Notes: generated by a model from the sequence alone, not told the origin. 64,000 nt of DNA from Brasilonema angustatum HA4187-MV1 (GCA_019359695.1 JAHHGV010000013.1:1-64000); one strand, 5' to 3'; positions 1 to 9,133 are shown, numbered from the stretch's first letter. Numbers and translations: made by a program.

Positions 1-59
1 TAGGTGGGTAGCTGTCTGCGACAATAGCTCGATGCCAGGATTTGATTTCAACTCATTAC

Positions 60-93
60 AAAAGGCAGTTGCTAAATTTAGTAACTGCCTTTT
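60..93 (+). terminator. Rho-independent-type hairpin, end of an upstream gene
   Basis: Arms AAAAGGCAGTT (60-70) and AACTGCCTTTT (83-93) are perfect complements, and the loop CTAAATTTAG part pairs further. The right arm ends in a T-run, so it can act for a + strand transcript entering from the left of the window. It could also serve nadA on the other strand, because the left arm is A-rich. Confidence 0.6.
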
Positions 94-238
94 GTTCGTT
101 TTACTTTGACATCCAATATCCACAAAACTAAAGAACCCAGAAACTCACTGAGTAAACGCGCAGTTGAGCGGAAAAGTTTCCTTCAAACTGACACCAACCG
201 TCTCTACTAGCCCCTCAGTAGTTATTTTCATAAGAGTT

Positions 239-1213
239 TTATACACTCATCTCTAGCATTCGTTGAATTGGTCGCAATGCTGCCATGCGAATATTCTCTG
301 GCAAGGTGATTTCGGGAGAGCGATTTTTCATCGCACTGTAGAGTTTTTCTAAGGTATTTAACCGCATAAAAGGACACTCGTTACACGCGCAGTTATTCAA
401 TGGTGGTGCGGGTATAAAGTGCTTGTAAGGCGCTTGTTTTTGCATTTGGTGAATGATTCCAGGCTCTGTAGCAACGATAAATTCTTGGGAAGGGCTTTGT
501 TCACAATACTTGAGTAAAGCCGCTGTAGAGCCGATGAAATTTGCGTGGCGCAAGACACTAGTTTCACATTCTGGATGGGCGATCGCCTCTGCTTCTGGGT
601 GTGCGATTTTTAACTGTACAATTTTCTTTTCAGAAAAGGTTTCATGGACAACACAGCTCCCTTCCCAAAGCACTAAATCTCGCCCAGTTTTTTCCATAAC
701 ATACCGTCCTAAATTCCGGTCTGGGGCAAAAATAATTGGCTGATCCATAGGAATCTGCTGGACAATTTTGACGGCGTTGGAACTAGTGCAGATAATATCG
801 CTCATTGCCTTAATATCAGCAGAGCAGTTGATGTAAGAAACCACCAAATGGTTTGGGTGTGCTGCTTTAAAAGCTGCAAACGACTCTGTTGGACAACTAT
901 CGGCTAAAGAACAACCAGCATTTAAATCTGGTAAAAGAACCATCTTGTCGGGATTAAGAATCTTTGCAGTTTCTGCCATGAAATGGACACCAGCAAAGAC
1001 AATGACATCTGCATTTGTATCAGCTGCAGCTTTGGCAAGCTGTAACGAATCTCCAATAAAATCTGCAATATCTTGAATGTCGGGTTCTTGATAGTAGTGT
1101 GCCAGGATAACCGCATTGAGTTCTTGTTTAATAGTCTCAATTGCTGCAAATAAGTCTAGTGGTAGATCACCCTGTTCGGTTTTTTCTCGTTGAGCAAGTG
1201 CAGTCGTAAACAC
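239..1213 (-). CDS. nadA: Quinolinate synthase NadA
   Basis: NadA condenses iminoaspartate with dihydroxyacetone phosphate to quinolinate in de novo NAD synthesis, in the cytosol, using a [4Fe-4S] cluster. The 324-residue protein has the family's length and starts with ATG at 1213. The three cluster-ligand cysteines are recognisable: C101 in [11 protein letters not shown]187 in EGSCVVHE and C280 in NECPFM. The HYYQ motif (39-42) and VSYIN (125-129) are also typical. No nadB or nadC lies in the window, so it appears to be a lone transcription unit. The about 480 bp upstream hold only an inverted-repeat element. Confidence 0.97.
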   Translation of the reverse strand: MFTTALAQREKTEQGDLPLDLFAAIETIKQELNAVILAHYYQEPDIQDIADFIGDSLQLAKAAADTNADVIVFAGVHFMAETAKILNPDKMVLLPDLNAGCSLADSCPTESFAAFKAAHPNHLVVSYINCSADIKAMSDIICTSSNAVKIVQQIPMDQPIIFAPDRNLGRYVMEKTGRDLVLWEGSCVVHETFSEKKIVQLKIAHPEAEAIAHPECETSVLRHANFIGSTAALLKYCEQSPSQEFIVATEPGIIHQMQKQAPYKHFIPAPPLNNCACNECPFMRLNTLEKLYSAMKNRSPEITLPENIRMAALRPIQRMLEMSV

Positions 1214-1327
1214 AGTTAGACGTTACTGAATGTTACAAGTTTTTGTCTGGTGGATTTAATTATAGTAGTTTTTACCAAAAATGTTTGAGGGGTAATGCTC
1301 CTCTGTGAAATTGTGTGAAGAATAATT

Positions 1328-1669
1328 CAGAACGCACCAACTCAGCTTGGGCACTTGTTATGAGCAATTGGTGACCCGCGACTCAGCATGTTGACCACAT
1401 GCATCAAATATTTGCTGAAAGCTTGTACCTTCCTACATCGCACTGATTAGGGAGATCCAACAAAAAAAATATCCAACCTAAGCCCTCCCTTGCCCGCTAC
1501 GCGAACAACAACGAGACTACGACTAATTAACGAGTTTAGGCTGTTTCCAGCCCAGAGGGCTGGAAACAAGGTTGGATATTTTTTCGCATGTTTGTGCCTT
1601 ACGCACAGAACTCATGCAGCAATCGGTGATATCTAAACTTCTTTTATTTTTCTGAGTTGGTGCGTTCTG
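1328..1669. mobile_element. MITE-like inverted-repeat element, 342 bp
   Basis: The ends are perfect 18-bp inverted repeats, CAGAACGCACCAACTCAG at 1328-1345 and its complement at 1652-1669. Inside lie a second inverted pair (AAAAATATCCAACCT at 1465-1479 with its complement at 1569-1583) and a 12-bp palindrome with a 3-nt loop (1542-1568). No ORF is present. The nested structure and lack of coding capacity fit a non-autonomous element. I see no clear target-site duplication. Confidence 0.55.
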
Positions 1670-1696
1670 TCTTGGTCAAAATCCTCTAATTTTCCT

Positions 1697-2656
1697 ATGC
1701 TGGAAACAGATGGCAAGGAAAGTGGCATGACCAGTCAGAAAACAAACTCAAAAAATTTGAAAATTGCTGTAGTAGGAGATGTTCACGACCAATGGGAAGA
1801 AGAAGACGGTATTGCACTCAAGCATCTGGGTATTGACTTAGTACTGTTTGTTGGAGATTTTGGCAATGAGTCGGTGGAAGTGGTAAGAGCGATCGCATGC
1901 CTTGACATTCCCAAAGCAGCAGTCATGGGGAACCACGATGCCTGGTACACTGCCACAGAATGGGGACGCAAGAAGTGTCCTTACGACCGCACCAAGGAAG
2001 ACTGGGTACAGCAGCAACTAGATTTATTGGGTGAAAGCCAAATCGGTTACGGTAAGCTAGATTTTCCAGATCTAAATTTAACGGTTGTTGGAGGTCGTCC
2101 GTTTAGTTGGGGTGGATCAGAGTGGAAATATAGTGATTTCTACCAACAGTGGTATGGTGTGACTAGTTTTGAAGAGTCCACAACGCGAATCGTGTCAGCA
2201 GTTAAAAGTGCAGCTTACCAAACGATAATTTTTATAGGTCACAACGGTCCTACAGGGTTGGGCGATCGCCCAGAAGATCCCTGCGGCAAAGATTGGCACC
2301 CCATAGGGGGTGACTTTGGCGATCCAGATTTAGCTGAGGCGATATCTCAAACTATCACAACTGGTAAAATTATTCCCCTCGTCACATTTGGTCATATGCA
2401 CCACAGCCTGCGACATACAAAGAAAGAGCCGCGAAAGCGCATTTTTAGAAGTCCAGAGGGGATAGTTTACTTGAACGCCGCAAGTGTACCCAGGATTGTA
2501 GAACATGGCAGCCATAAACAGCGTAACTTTTCCATTGTGCTGCTGGAAGATGGTGTGGTCTCCCAAGTCTCCCTCGTCTGGGTTGGAAAGGATTTGAGCA
2601 TTATATCTGAGGAAATTCTTTATAAAAAACCTAGTCCAGTAGTGCAAACTGCATAG
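1697..2656 (+). CDS. Cyanobacterial/plastid-type metallophosphoesterase (TIGR04168-like)
   Basis: A calcineurin-like phosphoesterase of 319 residues. The dinuclear-metal motifs are all present: GDVH (27-30), VGDFGNE (52-58), MGNHD (77-81), a later FIGHNGPTG and FGHMHH. The long insert after GNHD and overall length resemble the cyanobacterial and chloroplast family usually named TIGR04168, whose substrate is not established. The ATG at 1697 is used, but an in-frame ATG ten codons later (MTSQKTN) is equally possible because the first ten residues are outside the conserved domain. It stands alone between an inverted-repeat element and a tRNA gene. It is likely cytosolic; no signal peptide is seen. 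Confidence 0.85.
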   Translation: MLETDGKESGMTSQKTNSKNLKIAVVGDVHDQWEEEDGIALKHLGIDLVLFVGDFGNESVEVVRAIACLDIPKAAVMGNHDAWYTATEWGRKKCPYDRTKEDWVQQQLDLLGESQIGYGKLDFPDLNLTVVGGRPFSWGGSEWKYSDFYQQWYGVTSFEESTTRIVSAVKSAAYQTIIFIGHNGPTGLGDRPEDPCGKDWHPIGGDFGDPDLAEAISQTITTGKIIPLVTFGHMHHSLRHTKKEPRKRIFRSPEGIVYLNAASVPRIVEHGSHKQRNFSIVLLEDGVVSQVSLVWVGKDLSIISEEILYKKPSPVVQTA

Positions 2657-2732
2657 AGAATGAGATATAATTCGTATCTGGTTGGCTTAGTTTTTGGCTG
2701 ACCGCTGACAGCTAAACGCTGACAGTTTTACT

Positions 2733-2817
2733 GGAGAGGTGGCAGAGTGGTCGATTGCGTCCGACTTGAAATCGGATGAACCGAAAGGTTCCGGGAGTTC
2801 GAATCTCCCCCTCTCCG
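2733..2817 (+). tRNA. trnS-UGA: tRNA-Ser(UGA)
   Basis: Acceptor arms GGAGAGG and CCTCTCC pair fully, with discriminator G at 2817. The anticodon stem TCCGA/TCGGA encloses loop CTTGAAA with anticodon TGA. A long variable arm (AACCGAAAGGTT) shows the class II serine form. The T-arm GGGAG TTCGAAT CTCCC is intact. CCA is not encoded, as is usual in cyanobacteria. Length 85 nt. Confidence 0.97.
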
Positions 2818-2898
2818 TTGAAAGATTTGTGATGACTTGATTGAGCGTAACAGCACAAATTAGGCATTTGATCACCTGTAATAATATTTAGGTGAGAT

Positions 2899-3117
2899 TT
2901 AAGTTGTTTCCCTTAAAACTTTATAGCTTCCTCCGCGTTCCTTAGCTCTTTGCACAGGCTTGTTAGTTGCCTCCTGAGCAATTTTTTCCCAATCTGCTTG
3001 CTCTAATACTGCATCCAGCACATCAGAGATATTACAACGTTGCTCATATGCAATTCGTCTGAGAATATCGTGATGTTCTGGCTGAATATATACGGGCTTT
3101 CTTTGTGTCTGTGCCAT
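2899..3117 (-). CDS. Small ribbon-helix-helix-like protein (orphan antitoxin or regulator)
   Basis: A 72-residue protein. Its N-terminal part has a short strand (RKPVYIQ, 6-12) followed by two helices (EHHDILRRIAYEQ and ISDVLDAVLEQADWEK), the layout of Arc/CopG/MetJ ribbon-helix-helix DNA-binding proteins. The C-terminus is basic and probably disordered. No toxin gene adjoins it. It is 113 bp from, and divergent to, the DNA methyltransferase gene, so it could be an orphan antitoxin or a repressor of the restriction-modification locus. The fold call is from pattern only. Confidence 0.6.
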   Translation of the reverse strand: MAQTQRKPVYIQPEHHDILRRIAYEQRCNISDVLDAVLEQADWEKIAQEATNKPVQRAKERGGSYKVLRETT

Positions 3118-3230
3118 TTGCCCTTTTAGGATAAATAGTTTTTCTCAGTATACCTTAGCTAAATAGCTGTATTGACAATTGGCTAATTAGCTAATCTAAT
3201 AATGAAGAGACGGCTTACCTCTGCCTAAGT

Positions 3231-4271
3231 ATGTATAAACAGCTAGATTTGTTTGAACTGCCCTACCTGGAACCAAAGGTTCTTGAACCTATTACAACCA
3301 CAAAAACCGTCATTGAGTTATTTGCTGGGGCTGGTGGTTTGGCACTTGGTTTAGAAAAGGCTGGACTGGTAGCCAAAGCACTAATTGAAATTGACAAAGA
3401 CGCAGCAGCAACACTTCAGCATAACCGTCCAAAATGGAATGTCATTCAGGCTGATGTGTCTAAAGTTTCTTATGCAGGAATGAGTGCAGACGTTGTAACT
3501 GGAGGTTTTCCTTGCCAACCTTTCAGCTTGGCAGGTAAAGGTTTAGGGTTTGAAGATACCCGTGGAACCTTATTTTATGAATTTGCTCGTTGTGTTAAAG
3601 AGGTACAGCCTAAACTATTTCTGGCTGAAAATGTCAGAGGTTTAATAAGTCATCAGAAAGGAAAAACACTGAAAACAGTTCTATCTGTTCTGGAATCTCT
3701 TGGTTATAACGTCCAGTATCGTTTACTAAATGCAGTTAACTATGATGTTCCTCAAAAGCGAGAAAGAGTCATCATTGTCGGAACTCGTCCAGATATTCGC
3801 TTTCAGTACCCTGGTCCTTGTTCTAAAATTCTGACTTTGAGAGATGCCTTGAAAGATGTTCCACCTTCTGAAGGAATGAAATACAGTCCTAAGAGATCTC
3901 AAGTTTTAGAGTTAGTTCCACCAGGCGGCTGCTGGCGAGATTTACCTGAAGATATTCAAAAAAGCTACATGATGAAAAGCTACTATCTCACAGGTGGACG
4001 TACTGGCATGGCACGTAGAATTTCTTGGGATGAGCCAAGTCTAACTCTGACTACCTCTCCTTCGCAAAAACAAACGGAACGCTGTCATCCGGAAGAAACT
4101 AGACCTTTTACAGTAAGGGAGTATGCCCGAATTCAAACTTTTCCCGATGATTGGGAATTTATCGGTGGTGTAGGCTCAAAATATAAACAGATTGGTAATG
4201 CAGTTCCTGTAAATTTTGCTTATCACTTAGGAAGAGCTATAGTTAACGTGCTAGAAAATGCATGCCATTGA
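3231..4271 (+). CDS. DNA (cytosine-5-)-methyltransferase of a type II R-M system
   Basis: The protein transfers methyl groups from SAM to C5 of cytosine and protects DNA from the partner nuclease. Conserved m5C motifs appear in order within 346 residues: motif I FAGAGGLALGLEKAG (31-45), motif IV GGFPCQPFSLAG with catalytic C95, motif VI ENVRGL (133-138), motif VIII QKRERV (175-180) and motif X IGNAVPV near the end. Motifs IX and the target region occupy 230-300. It converges with the Eco47II-type endonuclease gene, with nine bases between them, so the pair forms one restriction-modification unit. By homology of the nuclease, the target is likely GGWCC or GGNCC, which is an inference. The protein is cytosolic. 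Confidence 0.93.
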   Translation: MYKQLDLFELPYLEPKVLEPITTTKTVIELFAGAGGLALGLEKAGLVAKALIEIDKDAAATLQHNRPKWNVIQADVSKVSYAGMSADVVTGGFPCQPFSLAGKGLGFEDTRGTLFYEFARCVKEVQPKLFLAENVRGLISHQKGKTLKTVLSVLESLGYNVQYRLLNAVNYDVPQKRERVIIVGTRPDIRFQYPGPCSKILTLRDALKDVPPSEGMKYSPKRSQVLELVPPGGCWRDLPEDIQKSYMMKSYYLTGGRTGMARRISWDEPSLTLTTSPSQKQTERCHPEETRPFTVREYARIQTFPDDWEFIGGVGSKYKQIGNAVPVNFAYHLGRAIVNVLENACH

Positions 4272-4280
4272 TTTATTACG

Positions 4281-4982
4281 TCAGTAAGCCCTATCAAATA
4301 TGCTTCTATAGCTTGCTAGCTGTTGCTTACTGAGTCTATCAAGTTCGGAAACTTCACAGATCACGTCTGGTAATACATCAAAAAGCATACTTAATGCTCC
4401 TGGTACACCAGTTGCCAAATCGTAAAATGCTTGACCACTGATTTGTCTGATTTTTTCATTTAAAGGTCTTCTTGTGCCAGTAGTCCTATCTGAAGGAGTA
4501 AAAGGTTTATTGTATAGTTCTTTTCTACTAGGAATAATTTCCACATAGTATGCTGTAAAACCTTGATAATCTGGTTCGTTTAAGCGGCTTGATAAATAAT
4601 CGTATATTCCAAATTTATCGCTTCCTTTAACCGTGTTATGTTTATTTTTAATTTCCGCAAAAATTTGCTTTGTATCGTTACAGATATCGAATCCTTTAGG
4701 AAGTACTCGCCAGCCAGGAATACTACCTAAAATATTCTGATGAAAATAACCTATTTGATTTTGTACAGTTTTTTGAGTTTGTCTAGCTCTTTCCATTTTG
4801 AGCCAATCATCTAAGTTAAAACCTTGCACAGCACCATCAAAAATAGCTGAAAATGGATCGAGCACATTTTTATACATTGCTTCTTCAGCTTTTTGTTGAG
4901 TTTCAAGAATACAGTCAACAACTTTTTTGACGGCAGTTTTAAGGTCATCATCGGCTATATAAGAAAGATAACTCATGGTCAA
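4281..4982 (-). CDS. Eco47II/Sau96I-family type II restriction endonuclease
   Basis: A 233-residue protein recognised as the Eco47II family (enzymes cutting GGNCC or GGWCC). A PD-(D/E)XK-like centre can be read as GFDICND with D99 and FAEIKNKHN with E110 and K112. It is convergent with the m5C methyltransferase, the usual pairing for this family. The gene appears intact: no frameshift, and it starts with ATG preceded by a weak purine tract. A second ATG two codons in (MSYLSY) is a possible alternative start. Specificity cannot be read from the sequence; GGWCC sites in the window could be present but methylated. Confidence 0.88.
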   Translation of the reverse strand: MTMSYLSYIADDDLKTAVKKVVDCILETQQKAEEAMYKNVLDPFSAIFDGAVQGFNLDDWLKMERARQTQKTVQNQIGYFHQNILGSIPGWRVLPKGFDICNDTKQIFAEIKNKHNTVKGSDKFGIYDYLSSRLNEPDYQGFTAYYVEIIPSRKELYNKPFTPSDRTTGTRRPLNEKIRQISGQAFYDLATGVPGALSMLFDVLPDVICEVSELDRLSKQQLASYRSIFDRAY

Positions 4983-5113
4983 TAATTAAGTAGTTCTAAC
5001 AATTGTATATACTAACCAATCCTCAGTTATACCTCAGCACAATCAGGGTAATGGGTTCGACTAGTTCAAACTTTGTGTAGTAGAAATTTGCCATTGCGCT
5101 GTTGAGAGCGATC

Positions 5114-5151
5114 TGCCTCACGCTCATGCTGAGCGCTTTGCGCGTGAGGCA
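5114..5151. repeat. Palindromic repeat (10-bp arms)
   Basis: TGCCTCACGC (5114-5123) pairs with GCGTGAGGCA (5142-5151), and the loop contains a further AGCGCT palindrome. It lies in the 740-bp gap between the restriction gene and the NERD-helicase, which otherwise holds only a decayed antitoxin gene. Confidence 0.6.
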
Positions 5152-5237
5152 AGCTAAGCTATCGCCCTCCTTTTCCCCTCCAACCCACGCCAATTGCATC
5201 GTGCTATCATGTCCAATATCAACAAGGAGTTTGACAG

Positions 5238-5503
5238 ATGGCTATCCTTCATGACCTAGATTTACCTGATAAATTGTATTAAAAACTACAAGAAATAGCA
5301 ACAGCCGAAAACAGCTCAATCAACGCTCAAGTCATCACTCTATTACGAAATGCTTTGTCACCAGTTGAGATACAGCGCAGGGAAGAACAGAGGCGACGAG
5401 ATGTACCAAAAATTTTGGAACAAATACGTCGTCGTCGTGAGAGTCGTAGGACTGATGTCGAATGGCCCGATAGTACAGTCTAATCCGAGAAGACCCTGAC
5501 AGA
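5238..5503 (+). pseudogene. Decayed Arc/FitA-type antitoxin gene
   Basis: An ATG at 5238, after a good AAGGAG, opens a frame reading MAILHDLDLPDKLY and then hits TAA at 5280. Translation beyond the stop continues as KLQEIATAENSSINAQVITLLRNAL, the helix-turn-helix of a ribbon-helix-helix antitoxin, followed by a basic tail to TAA at 5481. Just before that stop the frame -1 reads LIREDPDR, the usual ending of such antitoxins. The gene therefore seems to carry both a nonsense change (CAA to TAA is the simplest) and a frameshift. The PIN-domain toxin that normally follows is missing. Confidence 0.7.
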
Positions 5504-5722
5504 TGTAACTTACCCTCACCTCATCTGCAACCTCACTGCTGAGCACTTTCTGAAAAAATATTACAAAAATTTAAGCTAACTCCGCATATCTGCTGAACTC
5601 AACCAACTACGTAGTTCCGTGTATTCGCACTAGTAAGTATCAGATTGCCAGTGCTAGCCTGACAGCATTACTCAAAATACTTTTCTTGTATAAGAATTTG
5701 AACTAGTACAGGCAGGGACTAA

Positions 5723-7909
5723 ATGATTGTTGGGCATGAGGAACAAAGTAGCAAATTTATCACGACGGAACCGTTAAAAGCTAGCAGTGAAGCAGGTGAG
5801 CAGAAAGTTTGGGATGCTGTTAAGAGTGCTTTTTCTGATAGAAACTGTATTGGCTACTGGCGTTATCCAATTTTCTCGAAGGTGGGAGAGATTCGTAAGG
5901 AACCTGACATTCTCATTGCTGATAGAGAATTTGGTTTAGTGGTTATTGAGGTGTTGCCAGTTGCGATTGAGCAAGTTGTTGCTATTAATGGTGATATTTG
6001 GCAGTTGCAAAACTATCACACCACAGAAGCTAACCCTTATCAACAAGCCGAACATCAACTGCGAGCATTAATTGCATATACAGACCGTGAACCTGCTATC
6101 TGGCGCAGGGTTACCGGACGAGCGATCGCTGCATTACCTCTGATTACCCAAGAACAATGGCAACAAAAAGGCTTTGACCAATTACCCAACTGTCCTCCTG
6201 TGATTTTCCAAGACCAGTTAGGTAAAGTTGGTTTTACCGAATGCATTCAACAAACTGATCATGTAGTTCCAGGGGAAAACCTGGAAGATAAAGACTGGGA
6301 ATTGCTACTGTCAGTTATGAGTGGGACACCCGTGTTTCGTAAACCTCCTCGTGCGACAGTTTCGACCACAGGCAAAACCCGCGCCAGTATTATGGACTGT
6401 TTGCGTCAAAGACTATACGAAATAGATTTACAGCAAGAACACATAGGAAAAGAAATTCCCCCAGGTCCTCAGCGGATTCGGGGTATTGCAGGTTCAGGCA
6501 AAACTGTGCTGCTATGCCAAAAAGCCGCTCATATGCACCTCAAGCATCCAGACTGGGATATTGCTTTGGTGTTTTTCACGCGATCGCTCTACGATTTGAT
6601 AATTGGATTGCTGGATCAGTGGATACGCCGTTTCAGTGGTGGTGAGTTGCAGTATGATCCCAAAACTAATCTCAAGCTGCGAGTGCTTCATGCGTGGGGA
6701 GCAAAAGAACATCCAGGTTTGTACAGTATCATCTGCGACTACCACGGCAAAAGACGCGGAACGGTTGTAGACACAAAACAAAGACAACCTAACCGGGGTT
6801 TAGCAGACTTATGTAAACGGCTACAAGAAGAGGTAAAAATTGAGCCGATTTTCGATGCCATCTTGATTGATGAAGGTCAAGATTTAGTAGCCGAAGATGA
6901 TTTGAAATATGAAGATAAACAAGCAATTTATTGGTTGGCTTATCAAGCTTTACAACCTGTCAGTCAGGAAAAACCAGAGGAACGCCGCTTAATTTGGGCT
7001 TACGATGAAGCACAAAGTCTCGATAGTATCGTAGTACCAAAAGCCAAAGAGGTATTTGGCGAAAATTTGAGCAATCTTTTGAGCAAGCAACCGCAATACT
7101 CTGGTGGTATTAAACGTTCTGAAGTGATGCGCCGCTGTTACCGCACTCCTGGACCAATTCTCACAGCTGCGCATGCAATTGGTATGGGTTTGCTACGTCC
7201 AGAGGGGATGCTTGCAGGTATCACTAATAAAGATGATTGGAACAAAATTGGTTACGAAGTTAAGGGAGACTTCCGGCGTATTGGTAAGCCGATAACTGTA
7301 CATCGACCGTCTCAATATTCACCCAACCCTATTGCTGAACTTTGGGGCAACCCTATATTAGAATTTCAAACTTACGGTTCTCGCCAACAAGAAATGACAG
7401 TTCTGGCGCAGAACATTATGCATAATATTGTTCATGATAGTCTTAATCCCAGCCGTGATATCTTAGTCGTCATTTTAGGTTCTACTTCCGAAGCAATAGA
7501 GTTAGAAACTGAAGTTGCGGGTTTCTTAATGGACCAAAAAATCGATGTCTATATCCCCACTGCTTTGACTTTAAATGATTTAGTTCCCCAATGGCCCAAC
7601 AACGACCCAGATAAATTCTGGCATGAAGGTGGGGTTACGGTGTCCCGCATCAATCGCGCTAAAGGACATGAAGCTGATATGGTCTATGTGGTTGGCTTTG
7701 ATAATGTCGCTCGCAATGAAAGTGATGTCAATTGCCGTAACCAATTGTTTGTCGCATTAACTAGGGCGCGGGGTTGGGCAAGTCTGAGTGGTGTCGGTCA
7801 TTATCCGATGTATGATGAAATGCGGCAAGTGATTGCTAGTGGTGATACTTTCACATTTACCTACAAGCGACCACCTAAACGGGATATTGGTGATGGGGAA
7901 GCAGTCTAA
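5723..7909 (+). CDS. NERD-domain superfamily 1 DNA helicase
   Basis: A 728-residue protein. The N-terminal part (about 25-120) matches a nuclease-related NERD domain, with PDILIADREFGLVVIEV, D62 and E76. The helicase part has Walker A GIAGSGKT (254-261), Walker B LIDEGQD (381-387) and a C-terminal VALTRARG motif VI near 695, as in UvrD/Rep proteins. In the NERD core the expected lysine of the E-x-K triplet is a leucine (E76-V-L78), so the nuclease may be dead. The gene lies beside an R-M system and a broken antitoxin, suggesting a role in DNA repair or defence. No partner gene is seen. The start has no strong ribosome-binding site. Confidence 0.85.
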   Translation: MIVGHEEQSSKFITTEPLKASSEAGEQKVWDAVKSAFSDRNCIGYWRYPIFSKVGEIRKEPDILIADREFGLVVIEVLPVAIEQVVAINGDIWQLQNYHTTEANPYQQAEHQLRALIAYTDREPAIWRRVTGRAIAALPLITQEQWQQKGFDQLPNCPPVIFQDQLGKVGFTECIQQTDHVVPGENLEDKDWELLLSVMSGTPVFRKPPRATVSTTGKTRASIMDCLRQRLYEIDLQQEHIGKEIPPGPQRIRGIAGSGKTVLLCQKAAHMHLKHPDWDIALVFFTRSLYDLIIGLLDQWIRRFSGGELQYDPKTNLKLRVLHAWGAKEHPGLYSIICDYHGKRRGTVVDTKQRQPNRGLADLCKRLQEEVKIEPIFDAILIDEGQDLVAEDDLKYEDKQAIYWLAYQALQPVSQEKPEERRLIWAYDEAQSLDSIVVPKAKEVFGENLSNLLSKQPQYSGGIKRSEVMRRCYRTPGPILTAAHAIGMGLLRPEGMLAGITNKDDWNKIGYEVKGDFRRIGKPITVHRPSQYSPNPIAELWGNPILEFQTYGSRQQEMTVLAQNIMHNIVHDSLNPSRDILVVILGSTSEAIELETEVAGFLMDQKIDVYIPTALTLNDLVPQWPNNDPDKFWHEGGVTVSRINRAKGHEADMVYVVGFDNVARNESDVNCRNQLFVALTRARGWASLSGVGHYPMYDEMRQVIASGDTFTFTYKRPPKRDIGDGEAV

Positions 7910-8094
7910 CAACGGATGTAGTAGAACTTTTTGCCAATGAATACTGGCAAGTTCTCTTAGAACCTGCGTTGTGCAATAGTGACTACGGAAAGGGGAAGTG
8001 GTGATACGCGTCTCTTGCGCGTGTCCCCTTGGGACTCAGGGTCAAGCCTCCGGCTTATCGCCTTCGACACTTACCCTTGGGCGATGGCCCGTAT

Positions 8095-8135
8095 CACGCC
8101 CGGAGGGTTTTCTTCCAGAAAACCCTCCGGGCGTG
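8095..8135. repeat. Long perfect hairpin, 18-bp arms
   Basis: The arms at 8095-8112 and 8118-8135 are perfect complements (core ACGCCCGGAGGGTTTTC) separated by the 5-nt loop TTCCA. It lies in the 320-bp non-coding gap 7910-8230. The gap also holds a CAAGC-CTCCGGCTTATCGCC segment (8043-8062) that recurs near 29.5 kb and, in part, at 33.7 kb. The GC-rich composition differs from the flanking genes, consistent with a dispersed cyanobacterial repeat. Confidence 0.75.
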
Positions 8136-8230
8136 CTGAAAGCGCAGCCGGATTGGGGCGTAGGGCAGCTTCGTTGCCATCGCCCCAAAGAGCGATCGCA
8201 CCCTTAGCAATCTTCTTGACTAACAAATAT

Positions 8231-9133
8231 CTATTCTGAAATCTTATTCCTTGCTCGTTCTGCACGCGCCTGGGCTGATACCATCACCTCATCCATATTT
8301 TCTAGCATCTCACCAGGGAAATTTTCCAGAACTCTAGTGGAAAGAGCAACCCGACCTTTGCCTTGATCTAAATCTATAATGACAGCTTTTATTGGTTGAC
8401 TAACTTGAAACACTTTTTCCAAATTGTCAATAAATTTCTGGCTCACTTGCTTAATATGAAGCAAAGCGCTTGTGCCATCTAAATCTACAAACACGCCAAA
8501 GGGTTTGATACCAGTTACTTTTCCGGACACTAGCTGACCAATTTCTAACATACTGAAGCTAGCAGATTGGGTTGCGATGCGCTGGGAAAGAATAAGCTTG
8601 TTGTTAGTACGGTTAACTTCTAAAAAGCCAGCAGTGAGAGATTGACCTTTGAGTGCTTCTAAATTATCTCGCTCAACCAAGTGCGATCGCGGAATAAATC
8701 CCCGTAAACCCAGCACATCAACAGTCACTCCACCCTTATTTAAATTCATTACCCGCACTTGTGTTGTTTGGGAATTCTCTTGCATTTGCGCAAGTCGTTC
8801 CCAAATCTGCTTGATTTCTAATTGCCGTCGCGAAAGGGTGACTTGACCTTCTGCATCTTGATCTCTGATGATTAAGAATTCTAAACTCTCATTTAGTGGC
8901 AGCACCTCCGATAAATTGGTTACTGCTCTCAAAGAAGCCTCATCGCGGGGAATAAACGCTGACGATTTGCCACCAATATCGACATATGCCCCATCTGAAT
9001 CAAGTTGGAATACTCTGCCATGCACCACTTGCCCCTTTTGAAACTGATAATCGTGTGTTTCGAGTGCTTTGGCAAAGTCGTCCATTGTAAATGACGAATC
9101 GGCTTTTTGAGAAAACTTGGCTTCGGAATCCAT
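8231..9133 (-). CDS. Short-form ribosomal protein S1 homologue (Rps1b-like)
   Basis: A 300-residue protein with three S1 RNA-binding domains: KGQVVHGRVFQLDSDGAYVDIG (about 33-103), VRVMNLNKGGVTVDVLG (about 123-190) and GQLVSGKVTGIKPFGVFVDL (about 200-270). Cyanobacteria carry a full-length S1 plus shorter paralogues of about this size; the N-terminal FAKALETHDYQFQKGQ and the length fit the shorter form. It probably helps recruit mRNAs to the 30S subunit or binds RNA elsewhere; which is not clear from sequence. It is a single gene on its strand, ending in the repeat-rich gap. Confidence 0.85.
   Translation of the reverse strand: MDSEAKFSQKADSSFTMDDFAKALETHDYQFQKGQVVHGRVFQLDSDGAYVDIGGKSSAFIPRDEASLRAVTNLSEVLPLNESLEFLIIRDQDAEGQVTLSRRQLEIKQIWERLAQMQENSQTTQVRVMNLNKGGVTVDVLGLRGFIPRSHLVERDNLEALKGQSLTAGFLEVNRTNNKLILSQRIATQSASFSMLEIGQLVSGKVTGIKPFGVFVDLDGTSALLHIKQVSQKFIDNLEKVFQVSQPIKAVIIDLDQGKGRVALSTRVLENFPGEMLENMDEVMVSAQARAERARNKISE

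Noticed and set aside
453-743. 96-codon ORF antisense to nadA
   Set aside because: Shadow of the nadA reading frame.
7979-8265. ORFs covering the long hairpin downstream of the NERD-helicase
   Set aside because: Three frames on two strands overlap the same palindrome; repeat artefact.
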